Shown here: positions 34,655 through 46,239 of the stretch, one piece after another | Layout: each line of letters starts with the position of its first letter | Numbering within the stretch: the first letter of the stretch is position 1 | From: Cristatella mucedo | Lineage: Eukaryota > Bryozoa > Phylactolaemata > Cristatellidae | NCBI GenBank assembly: GCA_009760855.2 | Contig: WPIO01000001.1 | Location: 6,365,501-6,429,500, forward strand | DNA length: 64,000 bases | Direction of reading: 5' to 3' | Position numbers and translations under genes: made by a program | Notes under the pieces: generated by a model | What the model saw: the letters and a program-made list of their open reading frames with translations, nothing else | Databases searched by the model: none | What the model was told of the DNA's origin: nothing

Positions 34655-35264
34655 AACACTCACACACACACCACTCAGATGAAAAACAGCAAACCACCTT
34701 GTCGCTTGCAATGACCCACCAAGCAATAACTGTATAGCACAGGCAGGGAACACTACCAACCCAAAAACGCGAAAATTAGTAGATCACCGCCGCGAGATCG
34801 GGCCCAATAAGGATATGCTACTCAGACAAGGAAGTCGGTAACGAGCGTTTGAAGCTCACTCGCAGTGAATCAGTTTTCTAGGGTTCAATAGCATCGCAGC
34901 TTGGAATTTATAAGTGACGATGCCCTGTACTATATGACATAGGCACCCTATGGATCGCACATTACCTCGAGCTTGCTGGCTCTGACATTGCGGTGTACGG
35001 AAAATCCTTCCAGCTTACAGACTGAGGTTCCCATGAAAGGAGGGTACGCCTGGTGCTGAGCACATGGTCGGCTACCACTACACTGAAAACAGGCAGATAA
35101 AATTTACGATACTGCCTATCCCGGCCATGGTAAACCATATATACAGAAGCCCAGAACTGAAAAGTTCTGAAAGATCGGTGAGCTCGCAAGGGGGGGGGGC
35201 GATGGAGTAAGGTTTATGATTCGCCGAGGCGTGAATTTCTAATACCCTAATTCAAATGAAATGG
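34653..35264. other. No gene recognised
   Basis: Nothing recognised on either strand; a nine- to ten-base G run lies near 35190. Confidence 0.4.
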
Positions 35265-35570
35265 GACTTAAAATCACAATATTCGGTCATAAAGTACACC
35301 AAGAACTAGAAATTGAAGTTCGGGGGCAATTGGACGTAAACGGCGAGAGCATAGATGACTTGGGAAAAGAACAACGGACTTTCCGCAGACAGACCAACGT
35401 AATAGCGAAATTAAAACACATATGGGTCATCACTAAGACTTCCGATCCTCCTTAATATACTCTTACGTTAAATCGCCAGTGCTGCCAACCTGCGGGGCTG
35501 TCCTGTAGCTGGAGGCCGACAAACAGGCATCCAGGCCGACTAGAAAGTGTTAAGTACATAACACTCGACA
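35265..35570 (+). mobile_element. Possible remnant of a second LINE clade (RTE-like)
   Basis: One frame reads KITIFGHKVHQELEIEVRGQ, then VNGESIDDLGK and NVIAKLKHIW, and beyond a stop SPVLPTCGAVL and LEADKQASR. This order resembles the region after the active site in RTE-type and related LINEs, where a name-tag segment precedes a 'YLGS..', 'LKxIW', 'VLPTLLYG..W' series. The match is from memory of the family pattern and is weak; no catalytic motif is present. Confidence 0.3.
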
Positions 35571-38254
35571 GCGAGCCCAATAATATGCAAAGCGATGTCT
35601 GATCCCGGCTAGTATGACCTCAAGAGTTCATTGCCAAACTCACCACATCCTTCTCGACGTACTTGTACCGCATGTCTTACCGCAGGCTACTGTAAATGCG
35701 AACGATCAGTAGAAAGCAGAGAAACTAGACGGATAGATTGACATTTTATTTAACTAACTTTGAATGGCTCTCATAGTAGACTAAAGTTCTCCCGAGTTCC
35801 GTCCGCTCGCGACCCGCTAAAAAGTCCACCGCTCCGCAACTTTACCCTCGGCGTTTTGAATTTCGTAGGTATGTCTGTCACATTTCAAAATCAGCCATAC
35901 AGATAATTATTACACAGAAAATTCACAGGCATAATGCAAGGTTTTTTTAATACAAAACACGATGACAATTTTGTTGTAGATGTGGGCCCCATAGAGGGGT
36001 TCTTACAATAATCTGACTAGAACCATGTTAGGCAAGAAGAAAATCTTGCACACAAGACGCTCAGTACTCATAATTTCAGAATTAAAGTTTATTCATGGGC
36101 AATGGACCGATGTGACGGGTCTATTTCGGGTGACTGGTCCCCAGCATACGCCCCGTATCGGCCTTTCGACGTACGATTGACTACCCCAGGCAAGATCGAC
36201 ACCTACCCTTATGCTCAATCCTGGTTACGCCAACGAGTTCGGCTCGCAAATATCTCAGAAACATAGCCGGTCGGTATTCTAGATTTCATGACCACGGGAT
36301 GTTACTTCAGTGCCGATATCTACCGTTTTTATCTGAGTTCCACTCTGCTGTCTGTGAAGGAGCCTTTGCCATTTGGTTGACACAGGACCTCACGCACGAA
36401 GTGATATTGAAAGAAAGAACTACAGCTGTAAAGAAAGACAGTAACGCGTAGGCAGTTGAACTCTATGCACACCGCCAACGAATTCTCGTACGCTGATAAC
36501 AGGAACAGCTACATGAATTTTCTACAACATGCAAAATAAATTTTCTGCTGATGTTCTTGTGAAACCGCTGACGCGGAAGATTAAAGAAAGACTCGATTTC
36601 ATTCGATGCAGGATATGGGCAGCTTTACGCCTGGTCACATCCTACAGGTGTAACCTCCGAAACCTCGCCCCACGACTTCACTTAATTCGGCAGCTTTAGG
36701 CTGCTGAAAATACGGTTTATCACAGCCCGAGATAGACAAAGACATCGTTAGTTGAACCAACGCAAGTATTTTCAGTGTAGCGGTCGCCTCAGTCGGTAGA
36801 CTTGAAGAATTGTACCATAGATCGTAATGTCAGGGTTATGATGACGCTGGCGGCGTGCTATCCATAATAGGCGTACCGGTTGTCATGTAAATCATGGTTG
36901 CGTGAATTGAAGATTCCTGGCGACGATGCGTTATATAATAGTGCTGGCTGATTCAGCATTTAGCAAACTTCAAACCCTTGTTACCAACCTCCTTATCAAA
37001 GTAGTGTACGGCTTCTTCGTCCCAACTTTCTTTCGTGATGTACTAGTTTTCCCGCCTTTCTTTTAGAATGGTTCCCTTGTTCTGTACCATTGCACACGTG
37101 CACGTGTACAGGCAAGAACTTTGCGCACGCAAATACTATGTGCTGGCGCCTCGCATGTGCGGTGTGCATGCGTATTTTAGTGGCCACAGTGCGTCTGATT
37201 TAATGCAACATACGACATACAGTCAAGAATGTAGGTATCGTGAAATACGACAAGGAGGATACAATGGGTATTGTATTGCTCTTATTGCGAACTCTAATGT
37301 TGGCCAATAAAACCTTGCTCGTGTCGCCAGCGTTTTAATGATCAAATTTCTTTGAATCCAATTTGTCCGCACACCTGTACACAGCTTCGCTAAGGTAGTC
37401 AATATTGATGCACTCAGCCGCTCAGCATGAGAGCAGGGCACCCTTAATCTGTGTCCAGCGAGTATCATCCGAGTTACGCACATCTGGCTTGAAGTTTTGA
37501 TTTTTTCTTCTAGCTTCTACTTTTCGAAATTCCAGTCGATATAATGGCTGAGAAGGCCTGCACGTCCATGTCACATGATTGATGATTCGTAATCCACTTT
37601 GCGGCAGAATCCTCGTTCGATTTAGTTTTACGTCGACGCTATTCAGGTGCTACCAGCCATCCTCTCGACACAGAAACCTGCCGTGCGACCCAAGCTGCAT
37701 TAGCAATAGCGTAAATATGCATACTCTCGTATCTCTTACCCGTACTTTCTTGAAATTTGTCCAACCGTCGTGTCTGTATTATGTCTTTATTTGAGCAGCC
37801 ACGCTCAGATCTCACCAGTTGAACAACGTTGCACACGATGACTCTTGATACAAAGGAACTAAATTTGGCATACTAGTCTTTCTTGCCACTTGCCGTGCGC
37901 ATACAAGGTCAGGTTCCCGCCACTAATAGGACTGTTTTAAACCACGTGAATAGGTGCCCTGAGAACACATTTCTCGCCGACGCGATGAGCTGAGGTCGAA
38001 TTGGGAGTCTAAGCTTTGTCATTCAATTGACGGTATTGAGCTTTGTAGAGCAAAAGATGGCTTCGTGCAAATTTTGACTACTTTTTGCCACATTTCTTTG
38101 GTTATGTTTCGATCTGCTTACATGCAACAACACTTCATGGTGTTTCAGCTTTGTACAGCAAAAGATAACTTCGTGCAAATGGGGGTTATTTTTCGCCACA
38201 TTTTTGGGCAATACTTTGGTCTGCTTACAAAAACACTTTCGCATCGAATACACG
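35571..38254. other. No gene recognised
   Basis: Longest gene-free, repeat-free stretch of the window. Only short frames occur on either strand. A tRNA-like A box near 36785 (CGCCTCAGTCGG) has no B box. Confidence 0.45.
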
Positions 38255-40893
38255 TAATAATGATAAAAATAATAATGCATTTGATAAAGCACCCTCAGAG
38301 AACTCAATCTCTTTCTAGGCCATTTACATTTGCTGCAAAGGGAAACGCGATTGAATGGTCTCCAAAGGATTTGAGGTTAGTACGAGGTATTGGTGAACTG
38401 TTGGATTCCGAAAAGCTGGTGATACGATGGTTGGCCTGGTAGGGGAGTAGATCTGAGAGATAGGCTGGAGCCAAAGAATGAAATGGCCTAAAGTGAGCGA
38501 CAAAACCTTTAAGTCGATCCGTTGCTTGACTGGTAGTCAGTACAGGTCTGCGAGAAGTGGTGTGATGTGGCAACTGCGACGCTCACGACAGACAAGCCTA
38601 GCTGCAGAGTTTTGCACCAGCTGCAATCGCCTAATTGCACATGCCGGTCGGCCAGCAAGCAGTGAGTTACAGAAGTCAAGACGGGATGTCACAAATGCAT
38701 GGACCAATTTAGACGTGGTATTCTTATCTAAACAAGCCCGAATTTTAGCAATGTTATGTAGCTGAAAGTAGGCAGACTTGACTGTGGAGCTGATGTGGTC
38801 GTCTAACGAGAGGTCACTTTAGAACATGACACCTAAATTTCGAGCTGATTCCACAGGAGATATGCTGGCAGAGCCAATTTCTGAAGCACACTGGGTTTGC
38901 CCATAACTAGTAAGTTAGTTTTATCATCGTTTAGTTACAGAAAATTTTTTGCCTTCCATGTGCGGATGTCATCAATACATGCAGCAAGTGAGTTGAGAGA
39001 ATTCGAGGTGCTCGAAGGCTGGGAGGGATCAAAGCAAAGGTACAACTGAGTGGCATACGCATAGAAGTGAAAGCCTAGATTGTGCTTGGCAATCACATCA
39101 GCAAGAGGGAGAGTGTAAACCGTGAAAAGAACCGGACCTAGCACGGAGCCCTGAAGTACCCCGTATTTCAGAGGTACCTCGGATGATCTTTGTCCATTCA
39201 CATCAATACACTGGAGTCTCCCGCTGAGATAGGACCAGAACCAATACAGAGCAGTGCCAGTGATGCCCAGGCCAGATGAGAGGCCCTCTAGAAGAACTTT
39301 GTGATCAACATTATCAAAAGCTGCCGAAAGATCGAGCAAAACAAGCAGAGACACTCTACCTATGTCTGCCTAACTAAGTAGGTCGTTGTAACCCTAAGCA
39401 ATGCTGACTCTGTGAAGTGATTAGCTTTAAAGCCAGACTGGAACTTACTAGCAAGTTTTGAAGTTTCAATGTATGAGTTCAGCTGATCCGCCACGACCCG
39501 TTCCAGTGTCTTTGATAGGAATGGTAGAAGGGAGACTGGGCGGTAGTTGCTCAAGTTCTCTTGGTCTCGTGTCGCTTTCTTGAGAAGTGGCCTGACTGCA
39601 GCTTTTTTGAAATGTGCTGGGACATGACCTGAGGCTAATGACATATTAATGATGTTAGTTATGCATGGCAGCAGCAGATCAATGCAACGTAGGAGCAGGA
39701 CAGTGGGATTAATGTTCAGAGGACTTGCTGTCTTCTATGATTGGGATATGAATTTCAGGACGAGATCACCAGTGACCTGCTTAAATGTAGACATTGAGGT
39801 GCAGCCAGGAATCGGGAACAGTATTATAGGGGAGATGTTGTAATTGCAGAGATAGACTCCTTGATCTTGTTTATCTTCTGCACATAGAATCGAGAGAAGC
39901 GATCGGCTAGATCATCACAAGGATCATCAGGTAAGGAGCTAATCTGGGAGCGTTTGAGGAGATGGTTGATCGTCGACATCAGCATTTTTGGATTGTGCAT
40001 CAGTGACTCAACAATTTTCTTTATAGAAGCTAAACTTGGCCTTTGCTAGGATTGATTGGTACCATCTACAGTAGTCTTTATAAGCCTGTCGATGCACAGT
40101 CAGTCCTGATCTTGTGTATGCTTTTTCAAGCTTTCGCTTAGTAGACCTGGCTAGTTTAATGTCTGTGGTAAACCATAGGCCGTCTGAGCGAGGGCGCACA
40201 CTGAGCTTAGTTAGAGGTGCAAACTCGTCGAGCGTGTCAGCTAGTGTCGCGTTGTAGCTGTATCTACTAATGATAAGAGATCGGAGGGAGGACTGAGCAG
40301 CAGTGGCAAAGCAGATATTCTCGCACGGACAACATCGATGTCGAGGGTCTTGAGGTTTCGCAATTCACAGGTTATTTTAGAGGAGGTGGGCACACACTGT
40401 AGATTGAATGAGATCTGCATGTGGTCAGATAAGCAGGATTTGGTAATAGTTGGCGATGACAAAGTGCAGTTGTATGAGAAAATCTGGTCGAGTGTGTGAC
40501 CTTTGATGTGAGTAGGGCCACGCACATGAGCCACAAGAGACTATGAGTCAGTCAATGCACAAAATTCAGTGCTGAAGGCGTCAGATAAGTTATCAAAGTG
40601 AACTTTGAAATCGCTCATAACGAGGAAGGATCGATTTCTTGAACACAGAATCGAAATGAAATCGGAGAAATCTGAGATAAAGGAGGATTTGGTACCTGGT
40701 GGGCGATAGACTACTGCCACTATCGGTAGCTTGTTTTCGGGTGAGACCAAGACAGTTGATTCAAAAGATTGCTTTGAGGGAACTGCAGATGGCTTGAAGT
40801 TGAATTTCGAGCGCACGATAACATCAACTCCACCTCCAGTTTTGATTAATCTAGGGGTGTGAAAGAATGAGAAACCAGTTGGGGTAGCGTCGT
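38255..40893 (-). mobile_element. LINE family A, most complete copy (endonuclease to tail), inactive
   Basis: On the minus strand from 40893: C-terminal two-thirds of the AP-like endonuclease (GGGVDVIVRSKFNF, VVYRPPGTKSSF, HIKGHTLDQIF); linker (DGLWFTTDIKLARSTKRKLE); reverse transcriptase fingers (39360-39644, NYRPVSLLPFLSKTLERVVA and FQSGFKANHFTESALLRV); palm (38935-39354, VLLDLSAAFDNVDHKVLLEG, GVLQGSVLGPVLFTVY). The C-terminal domain, 3' untranslated region, terminal hairpin and AT-rich tail follow. The catalytic YADD has become YAYA (39052-39063), so it cannot be active. Frameshifts and stops add to this. The 5' end is truncated within the endonuclease near 40893; the intact ORF2 start seen at 51455 is missing. 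Clade: L2/CR1-like by motif order and tail; the finer clade is not decided. Confidence 0.92.
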
Positions 40894-41984
40894 TGAGGTT
40901 TTGTTAAAACCTGTATTGTAGAAAGTGCTGCAGCTTCGATCGCACAATATGCGATTATATCAAGCGTCGCGACGATTTGCAAGCCGAAGCCTGTGACAAT
41001 TCGTACTGCGCTCTTAGAAGTAGCTTTATTAAATCTGTAGAGCTTTGAGAATTGCAGGTTCACTTCAACTGCCCGTGCCAGACGGAGGTCGACCTCTCGA
41101 AATGTAGAGCTCAAGCAGGCGCTCTGTGTCAGCTATCGCTCGCTGTCACCGACACTCTTTCCCCCTTGGAGAAATATCTGGGCGCTCTTACAGCACTCGT
41201 CCACCTGGGTTGCATCGTACTCCACGAGCTACTATCGCAAGTTTCGGCGAACTCCTTAAGTACCTTGCCCTGAAGCCAGGGTAGAAGCTCGCTTCAGACC
41301 GGCTGGCTGGAAGCCTTGCTGGACTGCTTTGAAGCGCGTTGTGTAATAGATCTTTGGCAGATCAGCAGTCCCTTGACCTCACTCACTATGTCCTCCATGC
41401 TCAATCTGTGATACAGACCGGGAATTTTTGGATTAGTCACTCGAATCGCTGTTTTAATTTTGTTTTCCTTTTGCCTGCAGGAATTCTTCATACTTTAAGT
41501 AAAAGCTAGCTTGGTTCGTCAACTAACATCTTGTTCTTTTTTCAGACGGTTGCTGTTTCAATAGCTCCAACTATATATGAACTGTATCGCCTAAAGTTGG
41601 ATTCGAGAAGCCAAAAATAAAAACAACCCAAAAGGAAAAAAATTAGTAAGAGAATCTTGCAGGTGATATGCCTGGCGAACGGACCTAGGTATTCTGCTGT
41701 ACAACTAAATAGAGAAACAAATTCCTGGATAATAAGTGTTACTTCCCAACTGCTTGTGTCTCAAATAATAGAAAAGGTAATTATTCTCTTCAAACTTAAT
41801 TTTTACGACCAAAAAATAAAAAAATTTGAAATTTACTCATCTCCAAAAAGACTACGGATAAATTTGCGTCATTTTGGATATGTTTAGTCAGAGAAAGTCT
41901 CGGCAAAATCTAATCAACCAGCCTGAATACTGAAGCTAGATAAAATTACCACAAAAGAGTAGTAATTGAATACAAAAATATGTA
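40894..41984 (-). other. Unassigned sequence with partly open minus frame
   Basis: Upstream of the truncated family A copy, the minus strand reads a 65-residue frame (41294-41491). After one stop it continues in the same frame with SELLPWLQGKVLKEFAETCD to STMQPRWTSAVRAPRYFSKG. It looks more protein-like than its surroundings but I do not recognise it. From 41500 to 41900 the sequence is AT-rich with nothing recognised. Confidence 0.3.
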
Positions 41985-42110
41985 ACTCATTTGTATAGCG
42001 CACTAACAGAATTGAATCTCTATCCATGTGCTTCACATATGCCGCACGCCTCGAGTCCACGACCTCGGTCGCCGAAGACAAGCAACTTGACTCCTGGGCG
42101 AAGATTAGAC
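41985..42110 (-). mobile_element. SINE-A copy
   Basis: Minus strand: B box (GTCGTGGACTCGAGGCG), then GCATATGTGAAGCACATGGATAGAGA and the rest of the shared tail ending AGTGCGCTATACAAATGAG. The A-box half is degraded. In its tail hairpin the stem is GCAC/GTGC (42000-42003, 42028-42031) where family A has GCGCC/GGCGC, a paired change. Confidence 0.75.
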
Positions 42111-42159
42111 CAGCACTGTAAATCACATTAAAGGATCCTTCCACAGATGTATTCCCAGT

Positions 42160-42240
42160 CATTTTAATAATAATAATAATAATGCACTTGATAAAGTGCC
42201 CTCAAAGAACTCAATCTCTCTACGCGCTTTAAATTTGCGA
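42160..42240 (-). mobile_element. LINE 3' tail fragment
   Basis: Minus-strand terminal hairpin (AAAGCGCGTAGAGAGATTGA..TTTGAGGGCACTTTATC) and a pure (ATT)n tail of about 20 bp. The 5' truncation is extreme. Confidence 0.75.
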
Positions 42241-42779
42241 TTTTCTCGCGATACAGCCTTTTTTTGGTGTTATAAGTCAAATAAATCCTGATGGAACCAC
42301 TCGCCTCGCTCCTCTTCTGAAATCTCCTGGAATTTATCAAGATGAATATCAGGAGTAGTAATGGCTTAGAAGTAGATCCTTCCGTCTGTCGTACCGTATT
42401 TCTCCTTGTTAGTTTCAACTAAATCTGCGGGATTTTCCACCTTTTGATCATCTAGGTGGCCTCAAACCACGGCTACAACGCTTTTCCATTTCGCCTTCTC
42501 CTCATCAGGGAACCTCTTGGCGAATGTATTATACTTAATTGTCTTTATCTGTAGTCCTGCAAAGGCACCGATTTTAATCTCTGCCTCAGACGTTGTGATA
42601 ATGAATTAATAGAATAAACTCACCGAAGATTAATTTATTGCATACACGATACAATTCACTCGAAATTATGTGCAATCAAATTCTATGGCAATTTAAACAA
42701 AAGTTTGTTAGCAATAATTTTTGGTTAGTTCCTGTGGCTAAATAATAGTAAGACCAACCTACTGGTTATAGCAAGCCTA
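42241..42779. other. No gene recognised
   Basis: AT-rich interval with short frames; nothing recognised. Confidence 0.4.
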
Positions 42780-43180
42780 GAGTCATCCTAAGTTTCAAAG
42801 CCTACCTTTACGATGGGTCCATCTACCATCACTTCATTGACGTCTGCCCATAATCTGGGCGTGCTATTCCAAAACGACTTGTAATAAAGATGAGCGCATT
42901 GCGTCCACAGCCAAGTAAGCCCAGGAGTCTCAGCTAACGTGCATCATCAAAGTCAGGGCCTGCTTAGAAGAGAAAACTACTGCAGAAGCACGTGTTCACG
43001 TGCTTGTGATGCTGCCTCTAGACTACAGAAATTTATTCTATTCGGAACCACCGATCTGCGCCTTCAACCGTCTTCAACTGGTCCCAAAAGAGGCAGGTTG
43101 TCTTGTCTACCAAAAACGGCGTAAGCATAATATTACTAATACATTTGTATAGCGCCATCAGAGAACTGAACCTCTCTCTA

Positions 43181-43235
<55 letters not shown>

Positions 43236-44000
43236 GCACTTTAAAGAAGCTTCATATCAAGCATTAGCAAATGTTTGGTGGTAAGATCCGCAAGCAGCAG
43301 GCGTAGTGTAAGCGGCTACATCCACACGAAGGACAAATCACAAAGACACACCAGATGCTGTAAAAAAACATGCAGGTACCACTTCTGTGTGAGATTCACT
43401 GGCTTCCTGTCAAGCATTGAATCAACTGCAAGATCCTCTATCTGGCTTGCAAATCACTTCATTTGCTTGCATCAGCCTACCTATCCGACCTCTTTGTTCC
43501 TCCGGTATGCTCTCGCCATCACCCGCTCATCGGCTCCCAGTCTGCTCGAGGTACCTCCCACTAAATTAAAATCTTTCGGTGATAGGGCCTTCAGTTTGCA
43601 TTCCCCGAAAATCTGTAACTTGATATTGGATTTGGTCGCCGTCTGCAATGACTTTGTATAATTTAAGTCTCAGCTAAGGACGCATCTTTTCCGCTCAGCT
43701 TTCCCTGGGCCCTCTTGAGCTTGTCTTTAAAGTTCTGTGCGCTTTGCGTGCTTAACTGGGTATAATATAATTCAGTGCATGTCATTAATCAGAGGGCTTA
43801 CTGACTGGTATCCATGAGTGGCTTCGTCATTGTTTTAGCGTGCTCGCCTAATTATGCACACGATCATTGCTTGTTTTAGCACCTTTGATACCTTGCATGT
43901 CACTGACGCTTGGTTTTTAATTCTGTTACAGTGAGTTGTGAAGCGCTGGAATCGAGCTTTAGTTTTCTCGTGGCGCTATATACAACCATTATTAATATAC
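42780..44000 (+). mobile_element. LINE family B, thumb to tail, interrupted
   Basis: Starts at HNLGVLFQNDL-like thumb sequence (about 42855) and continues into RLQLVPKEAGCLVYQKR (to about 43120). After an inserted tail fragment it resumes near 43370 with VRFTGFLSSIESTA-like, LHQPTYPTSLF and KLKSFGDRAFSLHSPK. It ends with the 3' untranslated region and a terminal hairpin (GAAGCGCTGGAATCGAG..CTCGTGGCGCTATAT). Dead by stops and frameshifts. Confidence 0.8.
43121..43275 (-). mobile_element. LINE/SINE tail fragment with internal CT expansion, inserted in LINE B
   Basis: A minus-strand tail (AAGTGCCCAGAGAGAG.. and ..GGTTCAGTTCTCTGATGGCG) interrupts the family B coding region. Its own AGAGAGAG stem segment has expanded into a (GA)n run (CT on plus, 43171-43233). 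The terminal (ATT)n lies at the low-coordinate side. Confidence 0.75.
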
Positions 44001-44559
44001 TAAATAATATATTTCAATTTATTTTTTGTACTTTGTTACAAAGTATTATTTCATCGTCCCTTTTGCATGAAAAGTAGAAGATAGCTGTTGTTCTATAAAA
44101 CCACTGCTTCTGTGATCAGGACGATGATATTCCGAAATTCTCTAGCTTTTGCTGTTTGGCACGGTGCGGACATGAAGTTTGCACATGCAGCTTACGTTGG
44201 GCCGTTAACCGAACGAGCGAGGGTCATGTGGACATTGAGTAGTATCCATAAAAATGTAACTGTATAGGTGCCTTCGAATTTCTTTTTTATTTATGTTACT
44301 GAAGAGTGAGAGAATAGAATTTGATTGATATGGCATTAAGAGCTTACTTACACGCGGCAGATACATTTCGCCACGTGTGCGGGTAATTTATTAAGACAAG
44401 AACGCAGGAGTAGTCCACAAAAGCGTTTTTTAATGTTCGTGAGGCCTATAAAGCTTACTTCGGCATGCCTGCCGGGTATAGCACAACCCTAGGCAACTCA
44501 TTTCACATGCAAACGCTGCAAAGGAAGGTGAGGTGAACAATTTTGGCTCACTGGAAAGC
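44001..44559. other. No gene recognised
   Basis: AT-rich; short frames only. Confidence 0.4.
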
Positions 44560-44640
44560 ATTTTTTGCAGTATGTAGTGCGGAAAAGATGATTTTTTAAT
44601 TTATAATATTCGGGTGTGTTTAAAGGCTGGGGCAGGGGAT
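44560..44640 (-). mobile_element. LINE C-terminal fragment
   Basis: Minus strand encodes NTPEYYKLKNHLFRTTYCK, matching the conserved end of L2-like ORF2 (SFKSQLKxHLFRTAF). It is isolated and lies just upstream of a plus-strand family C copy. Confidence 0.5.
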
Positions 44641-44689
44641 ATAATAGAGTTAAGAAGTTTGCTATCCCTAGAACTTGGCAGAAGCGGAC

Positions 44690-46068
44690 TGACCACTCAA
44701 GTAACTGCCGCGTCTGCAGTTGCCTTCGACACCATTGATCACGATATCCTGGTGAGCAGTGAGGCACACTAGGTAAGGCGGTTGCTTTTCACGACCTCGG
44801 CTCCGAGGTCATGGGTTCGAATCCAGCGGTGGACGATCCTTTATTGCCGCTGCAAGCGGGGGGGGGGATGATAGCGGTAAAGGCTCTTCTGTCGCTGTAC
44901 AAAAGAGGTTGTTAAATCAGCTAGTAACTTAGTTGAACGATTGAGAACAACGATCCGTTTAGCAGACGAGGCACAGGCATGGTTTAAATCGTACTTGTCC
45001 GATCGTGTTCAACTAGTGTCGTATAAGCGTTAGGTCTCATCCACCAGACCAGTCACCTGTGGAGTCCCTCAAGGGTCCGTCCTCGGTCCTTTGCTGTTCT
45101 CCATTTTTACTCAACCTTTGTGAAACGTTATTCAGGCCCTTGGAATAGGTTATCACTTGTATGGTGACGATACTCAGCGGTATCTGTAATTTAAACAGTC
45201 AGAATATGATGCAGCGACCAATAGACTGAATGATTACCTTCCAGAAATTCTGTCTTGGAGGTCCGAAAACTTCCTCAAACTAAATGACAATAAGACGGAA
45301 CTGCTGCTCATAGGACACCCGAAGCATTTGCTGGACTAGAAGGCTTTGCTCTTCTAATAAGTGATGCTTCCGTACGACCCCCATCGTGTGCTCGGAATTT
45401 AGTTGCTGCCTTCGACAGCTTCTTAAATTTTGTAAACACTTTATTAAGAAGACTGCTTCCACAACTATCCATCACGTCCGATCCCTATTTAAGATTAGGA
45501 ACTGTCTTTCATGTTGGCTTGCAAAGAATTCAACTAGCTCCTCAGTCCTGTAGAGCTTAGATGGCTACCAGTTGAACAACGGATATAAATCAAAGTTCGA
45601 ACGCTGACCTACAAGGCCCGCCACAGCTTGGCTTCTCCATGTCTAACCGAACTGCTGCACCAGTTTCAGCCTCCTCGTGTCCTCAGGACCTCGATGGACA
45701 AGCAATTAGCTGTTCCATTCCTTCACTTAAAGACCGTTGGCGACAGATGCTTTTGCTCTGCACGTCCTAGACTGTAGAACTCACTTCCACAATTCTTACG
45801 CAATGACAACTACTCTCCTGCTGCCGACTATGGCACATCCGTTTCAGCGGTCCTGAGCTGCTACTTCCATGCGACTTACTACCTCAACTGCTCTCCTGAC
45901 TCTGCTATGCTTCCCACTTCCTCTTTGTTGCGTGAGATGAAGTCTGTTGGCTACCGAATGCGTACCGAAAGCCGCTTATGCCGTGAGTGAGCTATACAAA
46001 ACTCTCTTGCCTTACATCCACATAGTCTTTGTGGCTTTGTGTAGTTGCAGATGGAGATACATTACAAA
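44690..46068 (+). mobile_element. LINE family C, reverse transcriptase to 3' end, interrupted
   Basis: Begins at the palm motif VAFDTIDHDIL (about 44720). After an inserted SINE-B it resumes with RTTIRLADEAQAWFKSYLSD (about 44940), then GVPQGSVLGPLLFSIF (about 45060), a catalytic YGDD with both aspartates kept (45160-45171), and LSWRSENFLKLNDNKTELLL. The C-terminus follows (RWLPVEQR; FLHLKTVGDRCF; LWNSLPQF, to about 45795). The end block 45946-46068 is shared with 29851-29970. In-frame stops and frameshifts mean no full protein is made. Sequence is clearly distinct from families A and B. Confidence 0.85.
44754..44932 (+). mobile_element. SINE-B inserted in LINE family C
   Basis: Full-length SINE-B (A box CACACTAGGTAAGGCGG, B box ATGGGTTCGAATCC, GGCTCTTCTGTCGCTGTAC block, end TTAAATCAGCTAGTAAC) lies between DTIDHDIL and RLRTTIRL of the reverse transcriptase. 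A ten-base G run sits in its middle. TGGT/TAGTTG at the junctions leaves the target duplication unclear. Confidence 0.85.
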
Positions 46069-46239
46069 GCAGACCCTTCAAAATATCAAGAGCGCACCGT
46101 TCGTCGTGCATCCATTCACCTCCTCCTCATCCATGTTCCCAGTACCGCTCTACTCTGAACTCCCTCCCCCGTCCCAGTTCCTATGTATAGGGATCGGCCG
46201 TCATTAGGATAGAGCAGAACGTCGGACAGCGAAGAAGAT
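46069..46239. other. No gene recognised
   Basis: Short interval downstream of family C; nothing recognised. Confidence 0.35.

Noticed and set aside
36780-36850. tRNA-like A box (CGCCTCAGTCGGTAGA)
   Set aside because: No B box, and no SINE body follows.
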